Source: Corynebacterium gerontici
GTDB taxonomy: Bacteria; Actinomycetota; Actinomycetes; Mycobacteriales; Mycobacteriaceae
Assembly: GCF_003813985.1 (NCBI RefSeq)
Contig: NZ_CP033897.1
Span: 310,001 to 374,000 of the forward strand
Length of the DNA: 64,000 nt
Direction: 5' to 3'
Each line of letters starts with the position of its first letter. The first letter of the stretch is position 1. Position numbers and translations under genes: made by a program. Below are positions 28,613-37,391 of this stretch, in pieces. Below the pieces are notes generated by a model. It ran no database searches. It was not told the DNA's origin and saw only the letters and a program-made list of their open reading frames with translations.

Positions 28613-29886
28613 GCAGCCACGGGTTCGACTTCCCGGTCGAATTGTTCCTGGTCCAGGATGTTCTCTCGCTTGGAAACGATGAGCGGGACGAGTGCTTGGC
28701 CCGTGACGTTTACTGCGGTGCGGCCCATGTCGATGATGGGCTCAATGGCGAGCAGAAGGCCAACGCCTTCCAGAGGCAAGCCCAGCGTGGAGAGCGTGAG
28801 CGTGAGCATCACGGTGGCGCCGGTGGTGCCGGCGGTGGCGGCGGAGCCAAGCACAGATACCAGCACGATCAAGATGTAGTCGGTGAAGTTCAGGGGCACG
28901 CCGTAGAACTGCGATACGAAGATCGCTGCGGCGGCGGGGTACACAGCGGCACAGCCGTCCATTTTGGTGGTGGCGCCCAGGGGCACAGCGAATGAGGCGA
29001 AGGATTGCGGCACGCCCATGCGCTCGGTGGTCTGCTCGGTGACGGGCATAACACCCATGGAGGAGCGGGTAACGAAGCCCAGTGAGGTCACGGGCCACAC
29101 CTTGCGGTAGAAGTGCAGCACGGAGATACCATTGGTCTTCAGTGCGATTGGATAGATAACGCCCAGCACGATGGCGAGGCCCACGTAGATGGTGAGCACG
29201 AACTTGCCCAAAGCGCCCATGGCATCAAAGCCATAGGTGGCAACCGCGGTGCCGATGAGCGCTGCGGTGCCGATGGGGGCCAGGCGGATAATCCACCACA
29301 GAACTTTCTGAATGATCTCCAGCAAGGACTGGTTGAACGCGATGAACGGTTCTGCCTTTTCTCCCACTTTGATCGCTGCGATGCCGATGGCGATGGAGAT
29401 GACCAACAGTTGGAGCACGGAGAAGCTCAGCGAGGTGGAAGCGGCGTCGTCGACAAGCTTTGTATTTGCTTCTAACCCAAGGATGTTGTGGGGAATGATG
29501 CCGTTGAGGAATGCCCACCAGGAGCCGACGGCGCTCGGGGCTTCGGCGGTGCCTTCGATGCCGCCGTTGAGGCCCGGTTTGAACACGAGGCCGACAAGAA
29601 TGCCTGCGAGTACTGAGAAGAACGCGGTGATGGCGAACCAGATCAGCGTCTTGGCGGCTAAACGCGCGGCGTTGGTGACCTGCCGCAAATTGGCAATGGA
29701 GGTCACCACCGCGGTGATGACGAGTGGGGGAATGAGGACTTTCAGCAGGGCGACGTAGTCACTGCCGAGGGTGTCTAAGAGGGTGGCGAGCCAATTGCCG
29801 TCGCCCATGTTTTTGGCGAATATGCCAAGGATGACGCCAATGATGAGGCCGTAGATGACCTGCGCGCCGAAGCTGGTGAGCTTCAT
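28609..29886 (-). CDS. tcyP: DAACS-family symporter, TcyP-like (cystine importer)
   Basis: This 425-aa dicarboxylate/amino acid:cation symporter has about eight helices and the re-entrant loops of the family. The stretch FYRKVWPV…RSSMGVMPV…ERMGVPQSFASFA and the EPIIDMGRTAVNVTG segment match L-cystine importer TcyP much more closely than GltP/DctA (which have NMDG; here TKMDG). It has a good ribosome binding site (AAAGGAG) seven bases before the ATG. An McbR-like palindrome lies about 65-80 nt upstream, which would link it to sulfur amino acid control. It overlaps panC by 4 bp tail to tail. Confidence 0.82.
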   Translation of the reverse strand: MKLTSFGAQVIYGLIIGVILGIFAKNMGDGNWLATLLDTLGSDYVALLKVLIPPLVITAVVTSIANLRQVTNAARLAAKTLIWFAITAFFSVLAGILVGLVFKPGLNGGIEGTAEAPSAVGSWWAFLNGIIPHNILGLEANTKLVDDAASTSLSFSVLQLLVISIAIGIAAIKVGEKAEPFIAFNQSLLEIIQKVLWWIIRLAPIGTAALIGTAVATYGFDAMGALGKFVLTIYVGLAIVLGVIYPIALKTNGISVLHFYRKVWPVTSLGFVTRSSMGVMPVTEQTTERMGVPQSFASFAVPLGATTKMDGCAAVYPAAAAIFVSQFYGVPLNFTDYILIVLVSVLGSAATAGTTGATVMLTLTLSTLGLPLEGVGLLLAIEPIIDMGRTAVNVTGQALVPLIVSKRENILDQEQFDREVEPVAA

Positions 29887-29949
29887 GGTTGCTCCTTTGT
29901 GTTTTATTACTAACCGAGAAAACCTTAGTAGTAGTCAGTCTATTCCCAA

Positions 29950-29965
29950 AAGACTGAGTGGTCTA
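29950..29965. promoter_or_regulatory. Candidate McbR operator
   Basis: AAGAC-TGAGTG-GTCTA matches 9 of 10 fixed positions of the McbR consensus TAGAC-N6-GTCTA of C. glutamicum. It lies between the divergent cystine-type symporter and lysS, about 65 nt from the symporter ATG. McbR represses sulfur and methionine genes there. An adjacent imperfect repeat (AGTC…AAAAGACT, from 29936) extends the palindromic region. Confidence 0.6.
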
Positions 29966-30008
29966 AAACTCTTTTAGGCGGGCATTGGTTCAGACTTGCA
30001 GCATGCAC

Positions 30009-30014
30009 TACCCT
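30009..30014 (+). promoter_or_regulatory. -10 box of lysS (leaderless)
   Basis: TACCCT lies 8 nt before the GTG at 30023, with no ribosome binding site. This supports GTG as the start. Confidence 0.45.
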
Positions 30015-30022
30015 TAAGCGCT

Positions 30023-31579
30023 GTGAGCCAGCAGAAAAACGACGTCCCAGAACAGCTACGCATCCGCCGCGAAAAGCGCGAACGCCTGCTTGAGGCAGGC
30101 ATCGACGCATATCCCGTGGAAGTGGATCGCACCACCTCCATTAAGGAGCTGCGCGAGCAATTCAAAATTCGCGAGGAAGGCACCCAAGAACAGCAGGGCG
30201 TGACCTACCTCGAAGCTGGTGAAGAAACCGATGTAGAAGTAGCCATCGCCGGGCGCGCAATGTTCATCCGCAACACCGGCAAGCTCTGCTTCGCTGCTCT
30301 TCAAGAAGGCGATGGAACCTACGTGCAGGCCATGCTTTCCCTGGCCGAGGTGGGCGAAGAGGCGCTGGCGTCCTGGAAGCAAAACGTCGACCTGGGCGAT
30401 ATCGTTTCCATCCGTGGCCGTGTGATCGCCTCCAAGCGCGGCGAGCTCTCTGTGATGGCCTCGAGCTGGCATATGGCTTCAAAGGCGCTGCGCCCGCTGC
30501 CTGTGGCGTTTGCTGACCTCAGTGAAGACACCCGTGTGCGCCACCGTTACACGGATTTGATCATGCGCGAGCAGGCTCGCAACAACGCTATGACTCGCGT
30601 CAAGGTAATGCGTGCGCTGCGCAAGTTCTTGGAAGGCAAGGACTTCTACGAGGTTGAGACCCCCATGCTACAAACCCTGCATGGTGGTGCTGCTGCGCGT
30701 CCGTTCATGACGCACTCCAATGCCCTGGACATCGACCTTTACCTGCGCATCGCCCCGGAGCTCTACCTGAAGCGCTGCGTGGTTGGCGGAATGGAGCGCG
30801 TTTTTGAGGTCAATCGCAACTTCCGCAACGAAGGCGTGGATTCCTCGCACTCGCCGGAATTTGCCATGCTGGAGACCTACCAAGCGTGGGGCACTTATGA
30901 CGACGGCGCCAAGCTCTACCAGGAGATGATCCAATTCATCGCCAAGGAAGTTTTTGGTTCAACCACCGTCACGCTTGCCGACGGCACTGAATACGACTTC
31001 GGCGGCGAGTGGAAGACCATGGAAATGTATCCCTCGCTCAACGAGGCTCTGCAGCGCAAGCACCCCGGACAGCCTGAGGTCACCGTGGATTCCTCCGTGG
31101 AAGAGCTCAAGGACATTGCCAAGGTGATCGGCCTCGAAGTCCCCGAAAAGGGCGGCTGGGGCCACGGCAAGCTAGTGGAAGAGATTTGGGAACACCTCTG
31201 CTCGGATCAGCTCTACGGGCCTGTTTTCGTGCGTGACTTCCCCGTGGAGACCTCACCATTGACCCGACAGCATCGCACCAAGCCCGGCGTGACCGAAAAG
31301 TGGGACCTCTACGTCCGCGGCTTCGAGCTGGCCACCGGCTACTCCGAGCTGGTGGACCCGGTCATTCAGCGTGAGCGCTTTGAGGATCAAGCACGCCTGG
31401 CCGCGGGTGGCGACGATGAGGCCATGGTGCTGGACGAGGACTTCCTCACCGCCATGGAACAAGGCATGCCCCCGACGTCCGGTTGCGGCATGGGCATTGA
31501 CCGCCTGCTCATGGCGCTGACGGGCCTCGGTATCCGCGAGACAGTGCTGTTCCCCATGGTCAAGCCTGAGCAGCGCTAG
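30023..31579 (+). CDS. lysS: Lysyl-tRNA synthetase (class II)
   Basis: This 518-aa class IIb synthetase has the anticodon-binding OB fold at residues around 70-180. Motif 2 is seen in [24 protein letters not shown], and motif 3 in [15 protein letters not shown] near the C-terminus. I choose GTG 30023 because a -10 box lies at leaderless distance; the ATG at 30003 would precede that box. It is divergent from the cystine-type symporter. Unlike M. tuberculosis, panD and coaX are not adjacent. Confidence 0.96.
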   Translation: MSQQKNDVPEQLRIRREKRERLLEAGIDAYPVEVDRTTSIKELREQFKIREEGTQEQQGVTYLEAGEETDVEVAIAGRAMFIRNTGKLCFAALQEGDGTYVQAMLSLAEVGEEALASWKQNVDLGDIVSIRGRVIASKRGELSVMASSWHMASKALRPLPVAFADLSEDTRVRHRYTDLIMREQARNNAMTRVKVMRALRKFLEGKDFYEVETPMLQTLHGGAAARPFMTHSNALDIDLYLRIAPELYLKRCVVGGMERVFEVNRNFRNEGVDSSHSPEFAMLETYQAWGTYDDGAKLYQEMIQFIAKEVFGSTTVTLADGTEYDFGGEWKTMEMYPSLNEALQRKHPGQPEVTVDSSVEELKDIAKVIGLEVPEKGGWGHGKLVEEIWEHLCSDQLYGPVFVRDFPVETSPLTRQHRTKPGVTEKWDLYVRGFELATGYSELVDPVIQRERFEDQARLAAGGDDEAMVLDEDFLTAMEQGMPPTSGCGMGIDRLLMALTGLGIRETVLFPMVKPEQR

Positions 31580-31595
31580 GCTGCGATGCGCGGAG

Positions 31596-31605
31596 CGTCG
31601 AAAAG
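31596..31605 (+). repeat. Dispersed motif CGTCGAAAAG (intergenic copy)
   Basis: This identical 10-mer lies 17 nt after the lysS stop, in the region before the PTS gene. It is one of 18 exact copies in the window. Confidence 0.75.
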
Positions 31606-31736
31606 TTCCTTAAACGTCCGGGATTTCCGAACCTTGTCCGACGTCTCTTCGTTAGGCTGGAGGGTGACAAGCGCAAGTCTGAGCTGGCGTGAAAGTCGCT
31701 GAAAGGCTTGCTTTACCTTCGACGAAAGGAAGCGCC

Positions 31737-33302
31737 ATGAAGACGTTGAGCGCGCAGCTCCAGCGCCTTGGTAAAGCCTTAATGGGTGCGGTAGCAGTGA
31801 TGCCTGTTGCCGCCATCCTCCTCGGCCTTGGATATTGGGTGGATCCAGCCGGTTGGGGTTCCGGCAACTACGTGGCGATGGTGCTGGTCAGTGCCGGATC
31901 AGCAATTCTGGATAACCTCGGTTGGATCTTCGCCATCGCCATCGCTTTCGGTTGGGCCAAGGACTCCAACGGTGCTGCAGCGCTGTCCGGCTGGGTCGGC
32001 TTCGCTACCGTCACCACGCTGCTCGGGCCCGACACGGTGGCAGTGTTCAAAGGGGTGGGGGACCCGGCGGAATTAACGGGCGACGCTGCCCTCGACTGGG
32101 CCTCGCATGGATGGGACGCCATCAACGGCAAGAATGTCTTGATCGGTATTGCCGTGGGTGTTCTGGCTGGCTGGACGTATAACAAGTTCCACGCAGTGAA
32201 ACTGCCGCCCTACCTTGCCTTCTTCGGTGGTAGGCGCCTGGTCCCGATTCTGACCTCCGTCTTTTCCATCCTGCTGGCGGGCTTTCTGTACATCGCCTGG
32301 CCGTATATCTACAACGTGCTGTTCAACTTCGGCGAATGGATCCAGGGCATGGGTGTGCTGGGCGCAGGCATCTATGGTTTTGCCAACCGCCTGCTTATCC
32401 CCACCGGCCTGCACCACGCACTGAACTCCATTTTCTGGTTTGATGTCATCGGCGTGAACGACATTGGCAAATTCCTTGGTGGCGCAGAAACCATCGAGGC
32501 CGCCCGCAACGCCACCGATGCGGCCTCCTGCCCAGGACTTTGGGAAAATAACGTCTGCCAAGTCGACGGCATTATCGGCCGCTATCAAGCGGGCTTCTTC
32601 CCAGTCATGATGTTTGGCCTGCCGGGAGCTGCGCTGGCGATGTATCTACGCGCTGATTCCTCCCGCAAGAAAGTGGTGGGCTCGCTCATGCTCGCCGGTG
32701 CTTTGACCTCATTCCTCACCGGTGTGACAGAGCCGCTGGAATTCTCCTTCATGTTCCTAGCACCCGCCCTGTACCTGGTACACGCGCTGCTCACCGGCCT
32801 GTCCTTAGCGATCGCGGCGGCGTTCGAATGGACGTCGGGATTCGCTTTCTCCGCAGGCTTCATCGACATGGCACTGCAGGCCCGCAACCCACTGGCACAC
32901 CAATGGTGGATGCTGTTAGTCCTTGGCGTGATCTACTTCGGCGTGTACTTTGGCATCTTCTACTTCCTCATTGGCAAGTTCAACCTTTCCACCCCAGGCC
33001 GAAACGAAGAAGTTGAAGGGGAGCATGACGCCGAATTGCCCGCTGACGCCTCAACTGAGGCCGTGGCAACGCAGATCCTCAGCGGGCTTGGTGGTGCGGA
33101 AAATATCAAGGTGCTGGATCACTGCGCCACCCGCTTGCGGGTCAATGTACACGACCACACCAAGGTCGATGAATCCCAGATCAAGCGCGCCGGGGTGGTG
33201 GGCATTGTGCGACCATCCCAGGACAATGTGCAGGTGGTCATTGGTCCCGACGTGGAGTTTGTCTATGACGAAGTAGGCAGGCAGCTCAACCAGAAGGTTT
33301 AG
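31737..33302 (+). CDS. nagE: PTS transporter subunit EIICB (N-acetylglucosamine type)
   Basis: This 521-aa sugar permease imports and phosphorylates its sugar. The EIIC domain spans residues 1 to about 420 with FFGGRRLVPILTS and LTGVTEPLEFSFMFLAP, the wording of GlcNAc/glucose permeases. The EIIB domain follows, with phospho-Cys in LDHCATRLRVNV. It ends shortly after EIIB, so there is no EIIA domain and it must use an EIIA in trans. The ATG at 31737 has GAAAGGA nine bases upstream, better than the in-frame GTG at 31689. GlcNAc specificity is inferred from the FGGRR motif; glucose or maltose is possible. Tail-to-tail overlap of 4 bp with the hydrolase. Confidence 0.85.
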   Translation: MKTLSAQLQRLGKALMGAVAVMPVAAILLGLGYWVDPAGWGSGNYVAMVLVSAGSAILDNLGWIFAIAIAFGWAKDSNGAAALSGWVGFATVTTLLGPDTVAVFKGVGDPAELTGDAALDWASHGWDAINGKNVLIGIAVGVLAGWTYNKFHAVKLPPYLAFFGGRRLVPILTSVFSILLAGFLYIAWPYIYNVLFNFGEWIQGMGVLGAGIYGFANRLLIPTGLHHALNSIFWFDVIGVNDIGKFLGGAETIEAARNATDAASCPGLWENNVCQVDGIIGRYQAGFFPVMMFGLPGAALAMYLRADSSRKKVVGSLMLAGALTSFLTGVTEPLEFSFMFLAPALYLVHALLTGLSLAIAAAFEWTSGFAFSAGFIDMALQARNPLAHQWWMLLVLGVIYFGVYFGIFYFLIGKFNLSTPGRNEEVEGEHDAELPADASTEAVATQILSGLGGAENIKVLDHCATRLRVNVHDHTKVDESQIKRAGVVGIVRPSQDNVQVVIGPDVEFVYDEVGRQLNQKV

Positions 33303-34114
33303 AGTTCTTCGCTGAGGTGCCGTAACCATGCAAGGATCAGTGGCGTGGTCTCCACATCATTGGGCGGGCCGAGCACCTCGTGGCGCCCGGCAGCCACCTC
33401 GCGATATTGCACATCCACCCCGCGCCGCTCCGCGCTTTTTACTAACTCGCGCGTGCCAGCGGGGTTTACAATCTCATCGGCGGTTCCCTGCACCGCGAGC
33501 AGCGGAACCCACAGAGGCCATTGGTCCTTGTTTTCTAGCACCTTTTGGCCTTCGGCAAACATCGTGGATGCGCTCAAAAGCGGCACTTTGCCCACGTAAT
33601 TGAGCGGATCCTCGACGTACTTGCGCTGCACGTATTCGTCGGAACTCAACTGCTCTGGTGGAATCGAGGCGGTTCCGAGCCGTGGCAACAGTTTTGCGAC
33701 CTGCCGGGCGACTTTCATCACCGGCTTGGGCATGGCGTTGCCCAGTTTCAGCGCAGGAGCACTCAGAATCACACCTTGAATCCCGTGAGGGTGCTGCAGC
33801 GCAGACGCCGCCGTAATCAGCCCGCCCATAGAATGCCCCAGCAGCACGAGGGCGGATGTGCGCTTAGTGTTGGCGACTTCGTTGCGGGCTTTGAGGTGGT
33901 CGTCGATAAGCTTTTCGACGTCCACGCACGCCTTCTGCTTGGGGGCATCAATGTTGGTTCCGTGGTTGTGATGATCGTAAATAACCACGTCGAATCCGTG
34001 ACTCGTCAGTTGACGGATAAGCTGTGTGTAACGGCCGGAATGCTCGGCAAAACCGTGAGCGATCAGCACGGTGGCGCGGGGATCCTTCTGCGTGTGGAAT
34101 TGTTGAAGTTTCAT
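33299..34114 (-). CDS. Alpha/beta hydrolase, monoglyceride-lipase/lysophospholipase type
   Basis: This 271-aa cytoplasmic serine hydrolase has the nucleophile elbow GHSMGG near residue 92, the oxyanion HGFAEHSGRY (the signature of monoacylglycerol lipase/PldB), Asp in VQGTADEIV, and the catalytic His near the end (AGRHEVLG). The ATG at 34114 begins MKLQQFHTQKDPRAT; the longer frame to 34165 has no support. The substrate is probably a mono- or lyso-glycerolipid. CTTTTCGACG is present at 33911-33920. Confidence 0.88.
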   Translation of the reverse strand: MKLQQFHTQKDPRATVLIAHGFAEHSGRYTQLIRQLTSHGFDVVIYDHHNHGTNIDAPKQKACVDVEKLIDDHLKARNEVANTKRTSALVLLGHSMGGLITAASALQHPHGIQGVILSAPALKLGNAMPKPVMKVARQVAKLLPRLGTASIPPEQLSSDEYVQRKYVEDPLNYVGKVPLLSASTMFAEGQKVLENKDQWPLWVPLLAVQGTADEIVNPAGTRELVKSAERRGVDVQYREVAAGRHEVLGPPNDVETTPLILAWLRHLSEEL

Positions 34115-34182
34115 AGGCTTCAGTATGCCGTGACAGAAGCCAGGCCGTGCGGATTCAACCATCATTTCGCGATTGGAGCACC

Positions 34183-35178
34183 ATGCCCAAGGTCATCTAC
34201 GACTGCGATCCCGGCCACGACGATGCCGTTGCCCTGCTGCTTGCGTGGGGTACACCCTCCATCGAGCTGCTGGCCGTCACCACCGTTGCCGGTAACCAAA
34301 CCCTGGAGAAAGTCACCACCAACGCACGTGCCCTCGCACGCGTGGCGGGGATGAGCGGCGTGCCTTTCGCCGCGGGTGCCGACCGACCTCTGGTTGGCGC
34401 ACAACTGATTCCCGAGGAAATCCACGGAGACTCCGGCCTCGATGGGCCGCAACTGCCCGAGCCGGGCGTTGAGCTGGATCAGCGCCACGCAGTGAATCTC
34501 ATCGCAGACATCGTGCGCGAGAACGCGCCTGGTGAAGTGACACTGGTGCCCACCGGCGCGCTGACCAACATTGCGCTCTTTGCTCGCATGTACCCGGAGC
34601 TCGTGGAACGCGTGGCCGGAGTGACGCTCATGGGCGGCGGACACCACACGGGCAATATGACCCCGGCCGCGGAGTTCAATATTCTGGCGGATCCAGAGGC
34701 CGCACGCATTGTGTTCGAGGCCGATTGGCCCGTGACCATGGTGGGCCTCGATGTGACGCACCAGGTACTCGCCGTACCCGAAAGGCTGCAGCAATTGCAG
34801 GCGGTTGGCACCGACGTGGCGCAGTTCGTTGCCGAATTGATCGAATTCTTTGGCCAGGCGTACATGAAGGAACGCCGTTACCCCGGGCCTCCCATGCACG
34901 ACCCGCTGGCGATGGCTGCGGTGGCGGACCCCTCCATTGTGCGCACCGTTGCCGCAGACGTCTATGTGGAAACGCAGGGCGACTATGCCCGCGGCCAAAC
35001 CATCGTGGATTTCCGCACCACCTGGGATCACGGCGAGCCCGCTGAACTCGGTGTACGCGACGCGGTGGAAGGCGCTCCCCGTCACCGCGTAGCGATGGAT
35101 GTTGATCGCGAAAAGTTCTGGGCGCTGCTTGTTCAAGCGCTCGAGCACATCGGCGACACCAACTTTGCAACCCCCTAA
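34183..35178 (+). CDS. Nucleoside hydrolase
   Basis: This 331-aa ribonucleoside hydrolase releases base from nucleosides. The calcium-binding signature DCDPGHDDA is at residues 7-15, with TTVAGN following and the later HDPLAMAAV. The ATG at 34183 has TGGAG eight bases upstream. The MFS gene starts 15 nt downstream, so the two probably form a nucleoside uptake and breakdown pair. Pyrimidine versus purine preference cannot be assigned. Confidence 0.92.
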   Translation: MPKVIYDCDPGHDDAVALLLAWGTPSIELLAVTTVAGNQTLEKVTTNARALARVAGMSGVPFAAGADRPLVGAQLIPEEIHGDSGLDGPQLPEPGVELDQRHAVNLIADIVRENAPGEVTLVPTGALTNIALFARMYPELVERVAGVTLMGGGHHTGNMTPAAEFNILADPEAARIVFEADWPVTMVGLDVTHQVLAVPERLQQLQAVGTDVAQFVAELIEFFGQAYMKERRYPGPPMHDPLAMAAVADPSIVRTVAADVYVETQGDYARGQTIVDFRTTWDHGEPAELGVRDAVEGAPRHRVAMDVDREKFWALLVQALEHIGDTNFATP

Positions 35179-35193
35179 CCTCGAAAGAAACTC

Positions 35194-36615
35194 ATGAAAC
35201 ACACTGATCCGGTAGATTCCCGCAAAGGCGGACTACCGCTACTGATGTTTGTGCTGCTCAGTGCGGCCGTAGCGTTCCAGCTCAACGCTTCCATGCTCTC
35301 GCCAGTGCTGAAAACCATGGCGCTGGAACTTAACACCACCGAGGCAAAGGTGGGTCTTACCCAAACCGCCTTCTTTACCGCCGGTGCGATGTGCGGTCTG
35401 TTCCTGCCGCGCTTTTCCGATATTGCTGGCCGCAAGAAGGTGCTGAGCTTCATGCTCGCCGTAATGGCCCTGGGCGGCGTTCTGGCTGCCCTCGCCCCGA
35501 ACATTTGGATCCTGCTGTTCGCACGCGCCCTGCAGGGCATAGCCGGACCAACGATTCCGATGACGCTCATTATGTTGCGCAGTCAGGTCAAAGACGAGGT
35601 ACGTTTGGGCACCCTGCTTGGCCTCATCGCGGCAGTCAATGGCGGTATCGCTGGCATCGACGTCATCGTCGGCGGATGGATGGCGGAGCACTGGGGTTTC
35701 CGCTCTGTGTTTTGGTTGATCGCTGTCATCGGTGCGCTCGCGTGCGCTGTGGTGGTCATGTGGGCACCAGAATCGAAGCCATCGAACAATGTGCGTATGG
35801 ACTGGGCGGGAGCCGCCATCTTGGTCATCTCTGTCCTTGCTATCACCCTCGCCGCCAATGAGGCTGGCAAGGCTGGCAATGCTAACTGGTTCTCCGTGCT
35901 TTTCATGCTGTTCATCGGCGTCGTGGTATTCGCAGCATTCTGGCGCTATGAAAACAGCCACTCCCAGCCGTTGGTGGCGCCGAAGTATCTTAAGCGCCGC
36001 GAGACCTGGGCTTTGCTGCTCACCACGGTGCTCACCATGGCTGGCGTCTTCGCCGCAGTCAATGGTGTTGCCATCTCCCTGGCGCAGAATCCGGATGCGG
36101 GCTTTGCTATGAGCCCCGACATCGCAAGCTTGGTCATGCTCACTCCTTATGCGCTCGTGGGCTGGTTCGTGGGGCCCTTCGCCGGACGCCTGGCACCGAA
36201 GATCGGTTATGGCACGTTGCTTCGCATGGGTAATATTTCCTCGGCGTTGCTGCTGTTAGTGCTGGCCTTCGTGGGCGTGCACTCGAAGTTCGTGCTGATC
36301 GCCGTGGTGATTCTTCTGGGCATTACCTACGCGGGTGTTGGCAACATCGTATTGAACAACCTCGGCGTGGTGAATTCCCCCGCGGATAACGAGGGCTTCC
36401 TGCCCGGTATGAATTCTGCGGCCTTCAACCTGGGTGCCGGCATCTCCTTCGCGGTGCTGCCAGTGTTCATGGTGGCAGGTTCACCGGAGGGATCCGATTC
36501 AACCGCCGGCTACACCACGGCCTTCATTGTGGGAGCCGTCATCCTCGGTGTTTCGGTTGCCACCAGCCTCTTCATCCCGAAGGTGAAGAGCGCCGGTGCC
36601 CAAAGGGTGCAATAA
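35194..36615 (+). CDS. MFS transporter (EmrB/DHA2-like)
   Basis: This 473-aa major facilitator has about 14 hydrophobic segments, with the motif A region LFLPRFSDIAGRKKVL after the second helix and the GALAPNIWILLFARALQGIAGPTIPM motif C-like stretch. The length and layout fit the 14-TM DHA2 group. It follows the nucleoside hydrolase by 15 nt, so nucleoside or base transport is possible, although the DHA2 family is usually drug efflux. It ends 1 nt before the convergent hydrolase gene. Confidence 0.85.
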   Translation: MKHTDPVDSRKGGLPLLMFVLLSAAVAFQLNASMLSPVLKTMALELNTTEAKVGLTQTAFFTAGAMCGLFLPRFSDIAGRKKVLSFMLAVMALGGVLAALAPNIWILLFARALQGIAGPTIPMTLIMLRSQVKDEVRLGTLLGLIAAVNGGIAGIDVIVGGWMAEHWGFRSVFWLIAVIGALACAVVVMWAPESKPSNNVRMDWAGAAILVISVLAITLAANEAGKAGNANWFSVLFMLFIGVVVFAAFWRYENSHSQPLVAPKYLKRRETWALLLTTVLTMAGVFAAVNGVAISLAQNPDAGFAMSPDIASLVMLTPYALVGWFVGPFAGRLAPKIGYGTLLRMGNISSALLLLVLAFVGVHSKFVLIAVVILLGITYAGVGNIVLNNLGVVNSPADNEGFLPGMNSAAFNLGAGISFAVLPVFMVAGSPEGSDSTAGYTTAFIVGAVILGVSVATSLFIPKVKSAGAQRVQ

Positions 36616-36616
36616 G

Positions 36617-37378
36617 TTACACCACGAAGTGGCGGCGGAGCAGCCGATTGACGTCATCCGCCGCCTCAATATTGAGCAAATGAGAACCGGGGCTCACAAC
36701 CTGAAGCATTGACGGTCCACCGACGGAGTCCGCGATCAGCTCCAGGGCCTCTGGGGGAGTAGAGGTGTCGTGCGCACCAGCAATGGCGAGCACCGGCACC
36801 TTAATATTTTCTAACTGCTCACTAAAATCGAAGTCCGCTAGTGCCTCACAGCAGTGGGTATACCCCAGATCGTCGGTATCGTCGATCATCTTGCGGATCA
36901 TTGCCACGGTGGCCACGTGCTGCTCTGCGTATTGGGGAGTAAACCAGCGTTCCACTGTGGATTCCGCGAGCGCTTTGGTGCCGCGTTCCTTCACCACCTT
37001 CATGCGCTTTCCCCACAGCTCCGGGTCCGCAAAATTGGCGGAGGTGCACATTAGCACCGCACGGGTGACGCGTTCCGAATTCGCAGCCAGGTACTGAGCC
37101 ACCGCACCGCCGAGCGAAAGTCCAACGACGCCGAAGTGTCGCACCCCAAGCGCATCGAGGGTGATGAGCACATCTTGGGCCATGTCGCGGATCGTGCAGG
37201 GCTTATCCACCACTTTTGAGCCGCCGTGGCCGCGGTGATCCATTGCGATGACGTGGTGGGTCTTGGCAAAAGCGTCGAGCTGCGGAAGCCACATGTGTGC
37301 TTTCGATCCGATGGACCCTAAGAACACGATGGTTTTGGGATTGCCATAGCCGTATTGAAGAGTGTGAAGAATCGGCAT
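36617..37378 (-). CDS. Alpha/beta hydrolase (3-oxoadipate enol-lactonase-like)
   Basis: This 253-aa serine hydrolase has the nucleophile elbow GLSLGG near residue 89, MDHRGHGGS as the oxyanion-side loop, Asp in AGAHDTSTPPE, and a C-terminal His (SPGSHLLNIE). The sequence style resembles PcaD enol-lactonases, but no aromatic degradation genes are near. The ATG at 37378 gives MPILHTLQYGYG; the longer upstream frame runs into the YhgE gene. It starts 13 nt after that gene, so they may be cotranscribed. Confidence 0.82.
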   Translation of the reverse strand: MPILHTLQYGYGNPKTIVFLGSIGSKAHMWLPQLDAFAKTHHVIAMDHRGHGGSKVVDKPCTIRDMAQDVLITLDALGVRHFGVVGLSLGGAVAQYLAANSERVTRAVLMCTSANFADPELWGKRMKVVKERGTKALAESTVERWFTPQYAEQHVATVAMIRKMIDDTDDLGYTHCCEALADFDFSEQLENIKVPVLAIAGAHDTSTPPEALELIADSVGGPSMLQVVSPGSHLLNIEAADDVNRLLRRHFVV

Positions 37379-37391
37379 GAGAGTGTCCTCC

